Source of the DNA: Fasciolopsis buskii | Taxonomy: Eukaryota > Platyhelminthes > Trematoda > Plagiorchiida > Fasciolidae | Assembly: GCA_008360955.1 (NCBI GenBank) | Contig: LUCM01004322.1 | Coordinates: 65,839 to 129,838, forward strand | Reading direction: 5' to 3' | DNA length: 64,000 nt | In this document: piece by piece, positions 25,511 through 37,595 of the stretch | How positions within the stretch are numbered: position 1 is the first letter of the stretch | How the letters are laid out: each line of letters starts with the position of its first letter | Notes under the pieces: generated by a model | What the model was told of the DNA's origin: nothing | Seen by the model: the letters and a program-made list of their open reading frames with translations, nothing else | Databases searched by the model: none | Made by a program: the position numbers and the translations under genes

Positions 25511-25774
25511 GAACTAATCTCAGACACGCATCTTGCTCAGCTCAAGAAGAGGGGGTATGTGATTTTTGCTTGATTGTTCCAGGCTCCCGAAATTCGGGGA
25601 TGATAGGCATCAAACCACAAACGGCTACTAATCGCCATCTTTTCCATCCCGTTTTGTCTTCATCTGGCAACCGATATTCAAGAACGATGTAGTTTTCTAC
25701 TGCGACAGAGCTGACATTGCCATTTGGTAAGTTTGCTATTTGGACCTTTCCATCTACGCAGCACCGGCTCACGA
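25511..25774. CDS. Coding-like segment open on both strands
   Basis: On the minus strand, an acceptor-like caatgtcag (near 25711) leads into about 55 codons reading SVAVENYIVLEYRLPDEDKT, then GWKRWRLVAVCGLMPIIPEF, and a stop at 25542. On the + strand, an acceptor gattgcag precedes ELISDTHLAQLKKRG. A donor gtatgtga and an acceptor ttgttccag only 28 bases apart would splice this to LPKFGDDRHQTTNGY and a stop. The minus reading is longer and needs no splicing inside it, so I prefer it slightly, but strand and function are unresolved. Confidence 0.25.
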
Positions 25775-26208
25775 GGTCTCCTCTTGCCTACCTTACAAAT
25801 CCGAACACTCGAACTCGCTCCCTCTGCCCTCCTTAGAATTGCACTGCCCCGGTATACCACAGTTCGTCAGAGTCGTTGTAAAGTCAAAGGCGTGTGTGCG
25901 TGCGTTTGCTTGCGCTTGATGATGACGGTTCCAATAATTCAGGTCAAAAGGTTTTTGCCAGGCAAGATAAACTTGGGCAAAAAGTTATGAATTTAATCAG
26001 TTAGGAAAAGAAAATAAGACGAAAATTTACCCCGGCTATATACAGATCGACTGAAAGCAGACTGATAAAATACAAAATACATCACTGCATCCCTTGCATG
26101 ACCAGTCGGACGAATTTCGAATAGCGAAATAAATACCGGGCGACTAAGTTGAATCATGTGCCCGGTTTGTTGGATGGATCATTCCAATCTGTCAGGCGTC
26201 AAACGCAT
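25775..26208. other. Unassigned DNA
   Basis: Overlapping short frames on both strands, no motif and no repeat recognised. Confidence 0.45.
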
Positions 26209-26380
26209 TTAGGTGGCCAAGCGGATGAGGTCAGGGCGTGAAGGTCACGGGTTCGAGTCCTTCTACCGCCAGTCAACTTCCCCACTTGGTAGCCCTCTGC
26301 TGGCCGCGGCCCTCTTATTGAAAATGAATGTACGTTTGTACTTTATTAATAAATGAAGTAAAAGTTAAAAGACAAAAGAA
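26209..26380 (+). mobile_element. Family B tRNA-derived SINE, copy 2
   Basis: A box ggtggccaagcgg, B box gggttcgagtcc, closing ctaccgcc, then the family body (caacttccccacttgg, gccctctgctggccgcggcc). The 3' tail is ttattaataaatgaag followed by an A-rich stretch. Head and body match copy 3 closely. Confidence 0.85.
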
Positions 26381-29300
26381 AATTGCACCCGCTCTAGTCT
26401 CGCACGATAACTAGTCATGAACATCTCGTTCCTTAAACTACACAACAAGTGTATGCTACCAGGGCACGTATATACGCCAACGTAGTTGAAGGGAACAAAG
26501 TGAAATAGAACCACAATTCCGGGTTCAGTGCAGTGCCGAACAGATTCGGAGCGGTCGCCACTAAGCCAGTTGGTCAACCAGTCACGTCTGGTGTACAATT
26601 AATAAACTGGAGAAAAAATATCAATTCTTGGCTCGAATAGCAAACAATTGACACTCTGTTGAGATAAACAGAAAAACCGAAGTCTTACCAAGTCAAATGT
26701 GCACACGAGGCATCGACCGAGGACAGGGAGAAGATACGTTCGTAAGTACTACAAACAAATCGAGCCAACCTGTTTTGGAACTGATGCCTTGTCAGTTCAC
26801 GTGATCTGGCGCCTAATTTTTACTTCAAACCAAATACGGTTTGCACTCATTTGTGTGGTCTGTCCAGAATTCGCGGACAAGTCCTATGTCTTCGACGTAC
26901 CATGGATGATGCCTGCGTCCATGAATGGTAACAATTTTGCGTGTCTGTTTAAAACCTCGTGTCCGAACACTCGTTCAGGGAGTTGCGATTAATGTACAGA
27001 GTTGCTGATTATGATTTAAGTCTTTGGGATTCGAGATTCCACTGCTTCGGTTTGTTTATTGCCATACAATCTGGCTGTAATCAGCCCCAACCTACAAAGA
27101 ACTCGTTTTATACCATTCAGGCAATTTGTCATGTTGCCGCGGAGACAGTCATTTGTACGGCTGTCAGCAAATATTTCGACAGCATTTCACCGTTCGGGCA
27201 ACAAACTCTAAATGTGAAACTATCCAAAACTAGCATTGATAAGCTGGACTGACTGTGAATATTATTCCCTATTCGGTCAGAATATCATTTTGAAAGGACT
27301 ACAAAACCGAGACTGATTGGGTCCACCAGATCGCCCAATCCGATCGTTAGGTTTTTACGCTGACTATGGACATTCAGCCAGGTCGAGCGGATGGGTAATA
27401 AGACGAACGCGGTTGCCCATTGAAATAACAGAGGCCTATCACAGACCAATGGTCCAGGTGTCCAAGACTACAGTTATGGGCTTGGCTGGTCTAGAACCAA
27501 ATACCTAAATGATGAGGTCCAAATGGACATGTCTAGATTTTTCATTAATCAGTTAACGGGAATACTAGGTATTCTTATCCATCTATATAAGATAATTCAC
27601 TTCAGTTTACCTGATTATATCTTGATAGGTTGGCAAGGTGAAGAGCACCACTCCGGAGGTAATCAGCAAAGGAATTTCCGATAGTTTTAAACAACCACTT
27701 GCGTGGTTTCTTAGCCTAACTGCTGAAGCATGCCAGTTATTAGACTACAAATGACGTTGGTACCCGTTCGGATGTCGTGGATAAAAGAACAAGACAATCG
27801 TGTGAGTACAATCCTCGCAGTCGGATCCAGTGCTTTAGGCTGCTGATTAGTTTGCCTACAACAGAAGAAGAGCGATGTTCACAGTCATCCAGGAACACGG
27901 CAACCGAGACACTATGATTATCATCACCTCGGATGAAGTGCAGACCTCATATTTTAGAAGTGCTAGAGGAAGTCCATTTGGGCCCACACCAACGGAACTT
28001 TTCATGCTACACACAATTTCAGCCTTGTCTTCCCTATTCAGTTGTTCTAGTGATCATCCAAATTCAGATGATGAGCACGAAAGTAGTGGGTAACCGAAAT
28101 TGGCTTCCACTTTGATAAAAATGAATAGAAAAGTCTCGGTTCTTGATTTTCATCACAGTTTGCCCATTCATCAGGTCACGCACTGAACGTTTATGCGAGA
28201 AAAATCTGTACCATATAATTTGCATCACGCACCGTTATTCCAAATGTTCTCTTGGTCTGATGAGTCCAAGTACTGGGTGCTACGTGTAGCCCGTTACGGG
28301 ATGGCAATGGATCGATCCCAAAATGCCTGTGATTATCCATGAACTTAGCCCTACCAGGTTGCTTAAACCGAATTAGAGATCTGACTAGGTGGGGCCTATT
28401 CCTGAAAGCTTTGCCCAATGTACTGGCCACTGTAGATGTAGTTAGACTACCGGGTTTGAGTCCATAAACTCCACCGAAGCTTAATGCCACAGTCAGTGGC
28501 ATTCTTTTATTCAAAACTATGTAGTGCCTCAGTTACCTGTTCTGTAGTCGATCGATCATTGATAATCGCCGTCCTTTTTTCTGCTTGAGCACACCATGCG
28601 GTGAGGTAGCAACCATAGGAAGAGCACCTTGTTGCAGGGTTGTTCAAAATGAACTGAAGTGAGCCCTATCCCGAGCGTATGACCAAGTGATCTAACCTAC
28701 AAGGTCGTAGGATGACTGCTCATGCATTTTGGATGAGGCCCGATATGATGAATGTCAGGTATACCTTACTACTTCACAAACAACCAGTGGTTGCATCGGA
28801 TTTAGGATCAAGTCATCTCTTCTGAGACAGACTGCCAAAAGTTAATCAACCCGATGGACAGTGCCGGACACCCGCTTTCATCTTAGAGGTTTGGCAAGAA
28901 TTCCTCCCCACGAGAACGAAACAAGTAGGACTTTTCGAGAGGACCTCTGGGCGAGGGGCCAACTCGGAGCCTGAGATAACCAACCCAGATCAATTTAATT
29001 AATATAAGGGCTGAAATCCAGGGAAGATGGATATTATTGCCCGAGTTCCCCGCTAGCATTTCCAAACGCATAATCATAAGTTTTGAAGACAGGATTGTGG
29101 GAAATACGAATAGCTTCTTCCAAATCTTTTTCCTGTCCAGAATAGATACCATCCAGAAGAAAAATTTTGCTGCTTGCTCCAGGTATTCATTGAATGAGCC
29201 AACATTGTTACTTCACGATGCCTCCTAGTACCAGTCATGTTTACTCTTAACCACAGATGTTCAGTTTGCTTGCCCATCCAACGGTTGGCTGCTATGATAT

Positions 29301-31111
29301 ATCTAACCAGATTTCGTAATTCCCAATTATCGATTTTCAGTCAATGATGAAATCAAAATTTGGCAAATATGAATCCACCAAATGAGAGATCTGTTATCAT
29401 CACCCATCTCCCCGATGACTGATATTCATTGTGGATGGACTGAAGACAAAACACATCGATAGAGACAATAAAACACTCGAGATAATACTTAAAGGAACAT
29501 ATACAAACTCACGTGATGCGAACGACTTTTCTCCTGACGACCCGTTTGTTTCGAATGCAAAAAAATGTGCCTGTTTTCGGGCTATCCAATTTGTAAATAA
29601 AGAACGAAACGTTTCATGCGAATTGAATAAACAAATTGTCCGGTTTTTTTTGCCCAGAAATTTTTATCGGGCAGAAAACCTTACACCGGAGATGCGAATT
29701 ACTAACACAGAACACAAAATACAAGACCGTATTTCTTGTGGTACAAATGATAAGTGAATGCATCAAATTGAACGGAATGGCACAGTTCAATAGGCCTAAA
29801 AATTGCGATTCTAATCGCAAACCGTGCAGTTTTGTCATGGAAGCGTGTACAACGGGATAATTTACCGACTTCTGGGTCTCAATCAACCACATTTGAAGAG
29901 AATCGCCCTGAATAGCATTGAATTACAGGTTCACTATCGGGGAACAAAACTGTACCAATTTGTTCATGTCAGCAGAGTGTTCACTTTACTTCACCGTACC
30001 ACAAGTGTACTGCCTTATATAAGTAATACTATAATATAAACCTATATCTGTAATCGTAAGGCTGACTGACTTTTTATTTGTGGATCAAACCCCAGGAGGA
30101 CTCGGAAGTACCGGCGGGTATACTTTTCATTGGTTCTCACGGATTCTCCGCTGGACAACCGTCACCAATGCCTGAAAATTTATACGACCGAATCCACAGG
30201 AGCATCGAAATCTGCTGATAATTTGACCCGCATATGGAAGTGGTTGATGGAGTCAAACACTGAGCACGCTTTCGCCCTGTCGAATCTTGCCTTCATGGAA
30301 CTGTTCCTCAAGCGCACTGTCACTGCTTAGCGGAGTGCTTTTGCTAGGAACAGCCAGTAATACACAATCGATCAATCTCACACCGGGCTGGGACCCCAGA
30401 GAGGACAAACTTTCATGGAACATTTCAACCTCGTATCTATCATTCTAGAATTTCAGTAGCTTGGAATATCGAAGTATAAGTCATGTACCACCTTCCTTGA
30501 GCTGAGCACGATGCTCGTCTGAGATTAGTTCCTTAAATTTGGGGCACCTAGAAAAATGTATATTCTGCATACAGATCTTGTCATCAGCTAAGCAATTACA
30601 CTACAAATGGTCATTACTGGTTCCGTGTGGCCGACAGCAATTTATAATCTGAAATCCATGTGGATCACAACCGCTTGACACTTACGCTTGAACGTGGGCA
30701 TGGTGAATACGAACTCCGTCGACATTGTGTCATTTCGACTTCGATCTTGAAATCTTGCAAGTCATCAAATGATGAACACCGTCACTCTGATGCCCCTATT
30801 GGGAACAAATAAATGGGTACTCCACGTTAATCATTACGCTGAATCACAAATTCATTTTCCTGCGATACTGTCCAATTTTCGAGTATCTCATCACATTCGC
30901 CCTCATCAGTGATGGCATCGAGTGGGTCAGTGGGTAAACAATGATCATATTAAAGCATTTGCTTGATTTCCTTATCGGATAGCGCTTCAGCCTTGGAATT
31001 TCGTTTTGTGTAATAATATTTGCTATATAAATGGATGTCGTTTGTTGAAGAATTCAATGGCTAATAGAAATCAGTTCATTGCTGAACAGGAGGAGGAGGC
31101 AAAATCAGAAG
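26381..31111. other. Unassigned DNA
   Basis: No gene or element recognised. The longest open stretches are two overlapping 97-codon + frames at 26699-27252, a 107-codon minus frame at 28191-28514 and a 108-codon + frame at 29431-29757. All are within chance length and lack motifs. 28860-28960 is locally G+C-rich (gggcgaggggcc) and may be a repeat fragment. Confidence 0.4.
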
Positions 31112-31395
31112 ATGAAAAGCTAAGTAGGCCTTGCCGTCACTATGAACATTACATAAGTGCTCCCACTCGTCTCTTCCTTTCCACCATAATCATCGTCATC
31201 ATCATCCAATTTCCAAGAGACTGGAAGCAGGGAAATTATACGAGGCACAGTGAACGGTTGATGAAATGTTAAGCTGGCCTTACCGCCATTATCATCATTC
31301 ATTGCACTCTGTTCCTGTTCCGCCTTCCCGTCATCATCAATTGCGTCAACCACGTGCATTATCAGCACTGCCATCCTCTTAGTTGTCATCAATGA
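31112..31395. repeat. Degenerate tandem duplication with TCA-rich tract
   Basis: The segment beginning gatgaaaagctaagtaggcc (31112) recurs diverged at about 31259 as gatgaaatgttaagctggcc. Both are followed by a cgtcatcatcat-type stretch. The copies are about 150 bp apart. The minus-strand acidic frame across it (DDDDDDYGG) is a by-product of the tcatca repeats. Confidence 0.45.
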
Positions 31396-31514
31396 CTAGG
31401 TTCGATATATCGATCGGTGCATGCAATGCCACCTAGACGAGCAGTGGAAAAGTTTTCGACCCGAAATTTCGAATATAATGATTAATATAGACTGGGAAAT
31501 CCTAGTATGCATTG

Positions 31515-31600
31515 CGTATCTACAAGTCGACGCCACGAGGCGGAATCGAACCAGTTATCTGCTGTGTCATTGAACTAGTGGTTCGTGCAATACTGGATAA
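31515..31600 (-). repeat. tRNA-like relic, probable SINE fragment
   Basis: The minus strand has a B-box match (ggttcgattccg) preceded at tRNA-like distance by an A-box-like tagttcaatgacac. It does not match family A or B. No anticodon arm can be folded with confidence, so it is not called as a functional tRNA. Confidence 0.4.
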
Positions 31601-31625
31601 TCACTTACGTAATTGTCGTCCGAGA

Positions 31626-31705
31626 GCCGTATCTGCGATAGCTCACAGGCAGACGGGAGGTGGCTGGTTCGATTCGGGCTCATGGTGTAGACTTTTAACT
31701 GTATA
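31626..31705 (+). repeat. Truncated tRNA-like segment
   Basis: An A-box match (tagctcacagg) is followed too closely by a B box (ggttcgattcgg). The spacing is about 12 bases shorter than in a tRNA, so the anticodon arm looks deleted. Most likely a SINE head relic. Confidence 0.4.
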
Positions 31706-31848
31706 GTGCACAAATGGATTTCTCACTCTGTACAACTTCCGGTTCCTTATGTCGCTCCCAAAGTCCTGCTGAGAAGACTTAGTTGGGTGGTAGGGATTCT
31801 ATCAGGTTTAATGGACAGCAACCGTGCCTTCTTTCGAAACCCGACGAG

Positions 31849-32090
31849 GCTGGGCAGTTTAGTTGTAAAACACATGCACACCTCCCGTGCGAAACGTCCT
31901 GGGTTCAAACCCTGAGCTCGCTGATGGAGATACACTAATTATTAACTCAGATGAGAGCGCAACTCAAGTCTGATGCTTCGTGAGTACAAGGTTGACCAGT
32001 TTGTGCTGAGAATGGTATCAGCAGGACAGTCAGTCAACCCAAAATGATGACTTCAATGCCGCTGTCTTGCTATTTCCATCTCCATCCACC
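31849..32090 (+). repeat. tRNA-like head with trailing body, possible third SINE family
   Basis: An A-box-like tttagttgtaaaac and a strong B box (gggttcaaaccc) are followed by about 170 bp (gtgagtacaaggttgacc, ggtatcagcaggacagtc) that look like a conserved SINE or LINE tail but have no second copy in the window. The call rests on the promoter boxes only. Confidence 0.35.
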
Positions 32091-32576
32091 TCGGTATTCA
32101 GGCGCATATGACAATCGATTTAACAAATTTTTCTCATGCAGCCAGTTCGCTTTAGAAACCTTAACAGTTTTGGTGCACGCTTGATTAGTGACGAGCACCC
32201 GGATATCATAATAGTGATGGAAGTGCCTGCAATCGATAAATGGGAAATAAAATTCCCTATTTGTGACCATTCTGTAATGATTAAAAGACCACCTGGATGG
32301 ACCGAAATCGGTCTGACATACCTAACCCTTTTGGTGGTAGAATTAGGATGACTGATTACCCCCCATTGAGCCAGGGCCACAGATGGCACAAAGTGGTGAA
32401 AGGCAAGTTGATCTCCGGTAAGGACAGCAAATTTGTCAGTCGGAAACTGTGGAGAATTTAGGGTCGTTTACCCAGTGCGGCAGAATATCAGATACGGTGC
32501 GCTCCGGTCGTTTGAATCAGTTCAGTTCAATTCACGGTTGATTCCTTTATTCTGCGGGATGGACAGCTAGCACAAA

Positions 32577-32597
32577 CATATATATATATATATATGT
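32577..32597. repeat. (AT)n microsatellite
   Basis: About nine ta units immediately 5' of a family B copy, possibly its AT-rich integration site. Confidence 0.85.
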
Positions 32598-32600
32598 AAA

Positions 32601-32806
32601 CGTCCGGTGGTGGCCAAAAAGATAAAGTCGTGGCGTTTGGACGTGAAGGTCGCGGGTCCGAATCCTCCCACCGCCGGTCAACTTTCCCACTTGGCAGCCC
32701 TCTGTTGGCCGCGGCCCCCTTCCAGAAACTTGATGCACATTGTTGTTTCATTAATAAAGGAAATAAACGATAAAAGGCATGACAGATAAAGAGATAAAAG
32801 ATATAT
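32601..32806 (+). mobile_element. Family B tRNA-derived SINE, copy 3
   Basis: One of the most complete copies. The ends ccggtggtgg and ccaccgccgg can pair as an acceptor-like stem. It has A box tggccaaaaag, arm gtttggacgtgaaggtcg, B box gggtccgaatcc, body cacttggcagccctctgttgg, and tail attaataaaggaaataaac followed by gataaa-type A-rich repeats. It overlaps antisense open frames that are only readings of the SINE. Confidence 0.88.
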
Positions 32807-35333
32807 ACAGATATGAATGTAAATGCCAAGCTTACAAAATGTTACGAGAAAAAGGCCAACCGTGTCTTAACAACGTTTTTTCAAGTTAATGTTTCGCTAA
32901 CGGATAGAATAGAACGTGCCGGTCAAAATAGGAGAGGCCTGCCATCCGGTATGCCGTTGTTTGAGTAGCAAGCGTCTGACCTGCTGAATGAGAAAGACAC
33001 ATGATTGATGAGCTTAGGTTTCCGCGGATAAATTCAAACTGCTAAAATTTCAAATCAAAACATGCCTCATAAGTGAAAGGTTTCATAGTTACGAATAATT
33101 TTAAAGTTCAGCCAGCCTGCCCCCGGGTCGTGATGACATCTGAACGAAATAGCAAACCCTTCTGTTCTGAGACCAGGAAAATGATGAAGGGATAACCGAG
33201 GACAAGAGATGTTGCATAGAGATATATACATCAGGGTACATTTTCCTTGGCATCGGATGAACATGGTTAAATAGATTAGTAAGTTCCGGTGACTTGCTAG
33301 TTTTTTTGAGACAGGGTAAAACCGTGTAAAGTAAATAGGTTAGGGTATCAAATGTTGGTCGATGACTGGGTAAGAAAGCCAACAGTGGTCTTGAATATTA
33401 ACACGCCATTCGGCATGTGTAACGAACAAGGTTTTATCTAAATTCGTGAGAGTCGAAGTACATGGGGTAAGGCAAAAGGCACTGATTTCCATGCGGGACG
33501 CGAGAGCGGTTTTCACTGGTATCCGCGAGTAGATTCTTTGGTTGCTGATGACTCACTTATTGAAGAAATTTGTATAAAGCTCAGCCAGATGGTTATAACA
33601 CTTTGTGCGTTAATGTCCTTCAAGCACCCATCTTTCCTGGTTTTGATTTTTTGGAGTTCAAATCACAAATACTTCCAACTATATCTGAAATTTTGCCACG
33701 ATCTCTATTATCAAGCAAGGTTTCTCCATATAGTGTTTCCATTTGAGCTTTTCTGACTCCTAGTAAAGGCTGATCGACTTCACGCGTAAGCCCGTCTCCA
33801 GTTAATTAAGCCCTCTGCCTTGCCTTCGGGGTTTCCGTATTCGGAGATGAAAGTTAGCCAATCTGGAATAATTCGGGTTCTGTGAACAACGAATGCCGAG
33901 GTATAAGTTAGAATGTGATATCAGTTGATACTCGAGGACCAATTAAAATCACTGTCATTGCGAAGTAGCGTTTTTGTTGTTGTCGCCTTCTATGGACTAT
34001 TTTGTGGTTAGTTGGACGAGTAAGCATACGATTATGCTTTTCTGATTATAATTCTGGACATTCAGGTGAGATAATTGAGTTTTCCTCTTCCCAAAGACGA
34101 CCTCATATTGTTCCACAACGAATAAATCGTGTTATTCAAAACCGCGCTGTTCTCACGATTAAATATGCGAATCGTTAGAAAAGTCCGCGACGATGAGAAG
34201 TAAGATTTCTTTGTGTTCTATCGATTTGCTTGTGAACGCGTCAGCGAACAGGAGAACTTTGTAGGTGGCGACAGAAAACACGATGGGCACTCCACCGGCG
34301 GACACTCAATTTCATTATGATTTCGTGGGAATAAATAAAACTAAAGAATCAAACCAGATATGTTTGAAATAGGCCTGAACTATTTATCACCTTATGGTAA
34401 ATTTCACAAACTTCTATCTGAATGATCCAGTCACAGAAGCCACAGTTTAATCGCGATTTTCACGTTTTAGTTCCCGGTAGCGTGTGAAATTGTCAAAATC
34501 ACCTGCTTTTTATGGTGACAATGCGCTTACTGTGAGGTGTTTTAAATGGTACAAATGTTCCAAGATTACCTGCTAGTCTGATCGATATCTTCTACTTTGT
34601 ATTCTTCTGATGGGAGGAATGGTTATTGATTTTGTGCTTGCTCGATAGTACGTGAGCAGGATTATTTTGACCAATGTATTCCTTCGAATGGATGAGTGTA
34701 GTTAGGCGATCTGCATTATATTCGAACAGCACCTTGACACGGATGTCCTCGCTTCTGTTTGTGATGAACTGGTGTTCGTAACCCATGAGAGGTTTGCTCA
34801 CCGATCAAGCGCTTAAACAAAAATCGATGTTCAGAGCTATGACTAATGGGAAATATTAGAAATGGAACAACGCCTAGTGGTTGCTTTCTTCTGCCGGGGT
34901 TTAACTGATGCGCACATGGGATGAATTCTAATTGCTTCCTTTTACGGTAAGGAAGTTCTCTCTCGACTTCGGCCAAATTACATCCACATCACTCGTAAGC
35001 ATTGGCCAGATTTCCTATGTTGTTTGAAAGAAATTAATTCGCCAATCTGAACAACAAGAGCGGACCGGCCGGAATAGTGACAGATATTGGAAGACATCAA
35101 AATTTAATCGGATATGCCAAACAGATGGAAAATCATTTAGCTTGTAACGGTTCCTAGAAGACGTTGAATGAACCAGAGTTGGTACAAAGTTTTTCTTGAA
35201 CGCAAACTGATAGTTCCAACTAGATTGGTATTCTTGTCTTGTTTTCCTTCACGAATAGAAATCTTTCCATTGGAAGCGTCGTGAAAATTTCCTTACGAAT
35301 TTTGTCCTTTTCTAGCCATGAGCCTCTGGGTTT
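32807..35333. other. Unassigned DNA
   Basis: No mobile element recognised. Minus-strand frames at 34592-34801 (KPLMGYEHQFITNRSEDIRV) and 34716-34976 overlap in different frames. The first has protein-like composition but no supporting signals. Confidence 0.4.
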
Positions 35334-35334
35334 C

Positions 35335-35384
35335 CGTGTGGGTCTGTGTGTGTGTGCGTGTGTGTGCGTGTGTGTATGTGTATG
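35335..35384. repeat. (TG)n microsatellite, imperfect
   Basis: Roughly 20 gt units with gc and at interruptions. The antisense His-Thr frame across it is a repeat artefact. Confidence 0.95.
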
Positions 35385-35694
35385 ATAGACTCGTGCCAAC
35401 TGCTCTGAATGGATTATTTTCGTGGAGGGATGACTTCCGAGAAGAAAAGTTTTCGTTCCTAAATATTGCATGATTTCAGCCCGGGAGAACTACGATGCAT
35501 CTTTACACAGCGGATGCAACCAAACAACAGTCATCATCGGTTAGGCATAAGTGGAAACGTTTTCCCGACATGAATGTTCACAGACTGCAAAATGTGGTTC
35601 TATGTCGCTTTCACTTGTAGATAGTAAAAATAAATATAGATTCGTTGTTGAATATACTCTTGTTTGCAAGCAATTGATGAACCCGAGACATCTT

Positions 35695-35722
35695 CTTCTC
35701 GTTCTACTTCTTCTTCTTCTTT
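35695..35722. repeat. (CTT)n short tract
   Basis: Short pyrimidine trinucleotide repeat (cttcttcttctt with interruptions) directly upstream of the coding-like + strand stretch that follows. Confidence 0.8.
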
Positions 35723-35769
35723 AAAGTACACAGAATCTGGTGTGAAGTGGCTCCCCTTCAAAGCCGTCC

Positions 35770-36417
35770 TTGTACAAGTTAGACAGCCAAATTTTCATAC
35801 CTTGCTTTGGGCTTTCCACATACCTAATCAAACTCTTTGAAATAGCTCTCAACTTGCCTCGCACTGTTTACCTTTTCCAGTCTTCTCGTGGAAGTTTTAA
35901 ACATAATTCACAGTCACCGATGCATACTGAATCAAATTTGATGCTATTTCACACGAAACAACAAGATATCGCGGAAGACGCTACTTATTACAACGAGTCC
36001 ACTTGAAGATGACTACACCAAATGCACGTCTACCGTTTGCTTGCGATCAAATTGTATCTTGCCAGCTTTTCGTATCCCTTCTCTCGTTCATTTCGTCACT
36101 TGTTCCGGGATGATTATTTCGAATTTGCACGGTACACTTTCTTGGCACTTCGCATCTCGGGTTATTGAGTGCTTGTTTGACCGATGGATATTCACCTCCC
36201 AAATTGTACGAAGCATTTATTCGATTTGGCTTGACTTGGCTGACGAAGATGTCTTGTCATGGTAAATGGTGAGCTATGGAAATCTTCATCACCAATACCC
36301 CATAGCAAAATGACAACGCAATAAGAAGTTGACAAGACAACACGTTTCAACTCGATAATAGGATAGAACATGCTAACCTGCTAGTTTGTATCGGCCGAAT
36401 CGATAACCATCGAACGG
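35770..36417 (+). CDS. Coding-like + strand segments, possible upstream exons
   Basis: Three consecutive open pieces share strand and protein-like composition. 35770-36006 ends FHTKQQDIAEDATYYNEST-stop. 36022-36168 starts at ATG and reads MHVYRLLAIKLYLASFSYPF and later FRDDYFEFARYTFLALRIS. 36333-36417 reads LDNRIEHANLLVCIGRIDNH and ends at a donor-like acg|gtgaaa in phase 0, compatible with the exon at 36649. The last frame continues past this to a TGA at 36453-36455 and is open again beyond it, which could mean pseudogene decay. Junctions between the first two pieces are not convincing, and no family was recognised. Confidence 0.25.
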
Positions 36418-36648
36418 TGAAATTCGCCGAAGCATCTGCAATATCGTGATATTATGTTTGCAAAGGTGATCAACGCTCATTCGCAAAGCAGTTATCACAT
36501 TTTCGCCCGCATATGACCCGTGATGTTAACTGTTGTCTGTACCGGTACATTGTATAGAAAAACATCTTACTTGTCCTATACAGAAATCGTGCACGATTTG
36601 GATTCTATCGTCTTTTGAAACTTATCCTTATTCATGATCGTATTTCAG

Positions 36649-36807
36649 CTTTGCGAAATTGCACGGAAGCATTCGGCCGTAGATAAAACGCCAGATCAAG
36701 TAAAGAGTTCCGCGCGAACATTTCTTCTCTCACTCGAGGATGCCGAAAAGAGAAAAGAGAAAAAACTGGCAGGGAGTTTGGGTGATCAATTTATGCCGCT
36801 GGCTTAG
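36649..36807 (+). CDS. Candidate terminal exon, charged helical C-terminus
   Basis: A clean acceptor (catgatcgtatttcag) is followed in phase 0 by 52 sense codons and TAG. The translation is strongly protein-like: LCEIARKHSAVDKTPDQVKS, then SARTFLLSLEDAEKRKEKKL, then a short AGSLGDQFMPLA end. It suggests an amphipathic, Lys/Glu-rich helix at a protein's C-terminus. This is one of the better single-exon candidates in the window. I cannot name the protein, and coding-like pieces upstream on the same strand may belong to the same gene. Confidence 0.4.
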   Translation, partial: LCEIARKHSAVDKTPDQVKSSARTFLLSLEDAEKRKEKKLAGSLGDQFMPLA

Positions 36808-37595
36808 CATCTTCAAACAAACTCGGCTATCACTGATTGGTCAGAACTAAACCCGAAACCGCTTTCCTATTTGATCTGAAAAAGACCTACCGGTTTGTGG
36901 GAATCGAGTTGCAAAAATCGGATTAGCATTGGTGATTATTCTTGAACGTAACACCTAGACATCTGGGGTGATTAACTCCAGCAATGGATTTTTCGTTAAT
37001 TGCCACGTCATTCGAGGAAGATAGAAAAGCTTTTAAATTATTGAAAAAATTACCGACAGCTGTCACAGTTGGCATAAAGATCGCATGATTAGGAATGTGA
37101 TAGTGCAAGGAATGTCTGCGTTATAAGTGCGATTTTTGCCTGATCAGAATTGGGGATGTAGGTAGCAATGTCATCGGGACACTTCACAGGGTGAACGGGA
37201 AGAGTGATCAGCAAATCTGTGTTGTGATTTCCGAAACAAATACATGGTAAGCAGGACTATCCAGTATTCTGTAACCACCTATTTCGGGCTGTTGATCGCT
37301 CTGAATTCCGAGTTTGATAAATTGATCTCTCCGAAAGAAATAGTGTATCTGAACATTAAACTGAATACCAAGGGATTCCAGTTTGCTGTCAGAAATAACG
37401 GAATATAATCCCAAAAGCTTACCAGTAATAAAGACAATCACTAGGAGACTGCTTCATGACGTAGTGTGGGGGCTTAGGTGCCTCCGTCACGCGCCGTATG
37501 GGTTTTCCGGTCAGCAACTCCCCGCTACCTTGTGGACACAATTCTGGTGGAACCAAAGCCTTTGGTAATCGATCTAACAAGTCCACTGCTGATTA
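36808..37595. other. Unassigned DNA
   Basis: If the preceding exon is real, this is its 3' flank. No aataaa signal close to the stop was noticed, and no repeat or element was recognised. Confidence 0.4.

Noticed and set aside
28250..28300. ctgatgagtcc on the + strand, resembling the start of a hammerhead core
   Set aside because: No gaaac box follows the potential stem II, and there is no partner for stem I.
32527..32829. Minus-strand frames of up to 100 codons
   Set aside because: Antisense reading of family B copy 3 plus the (AT)n tract.
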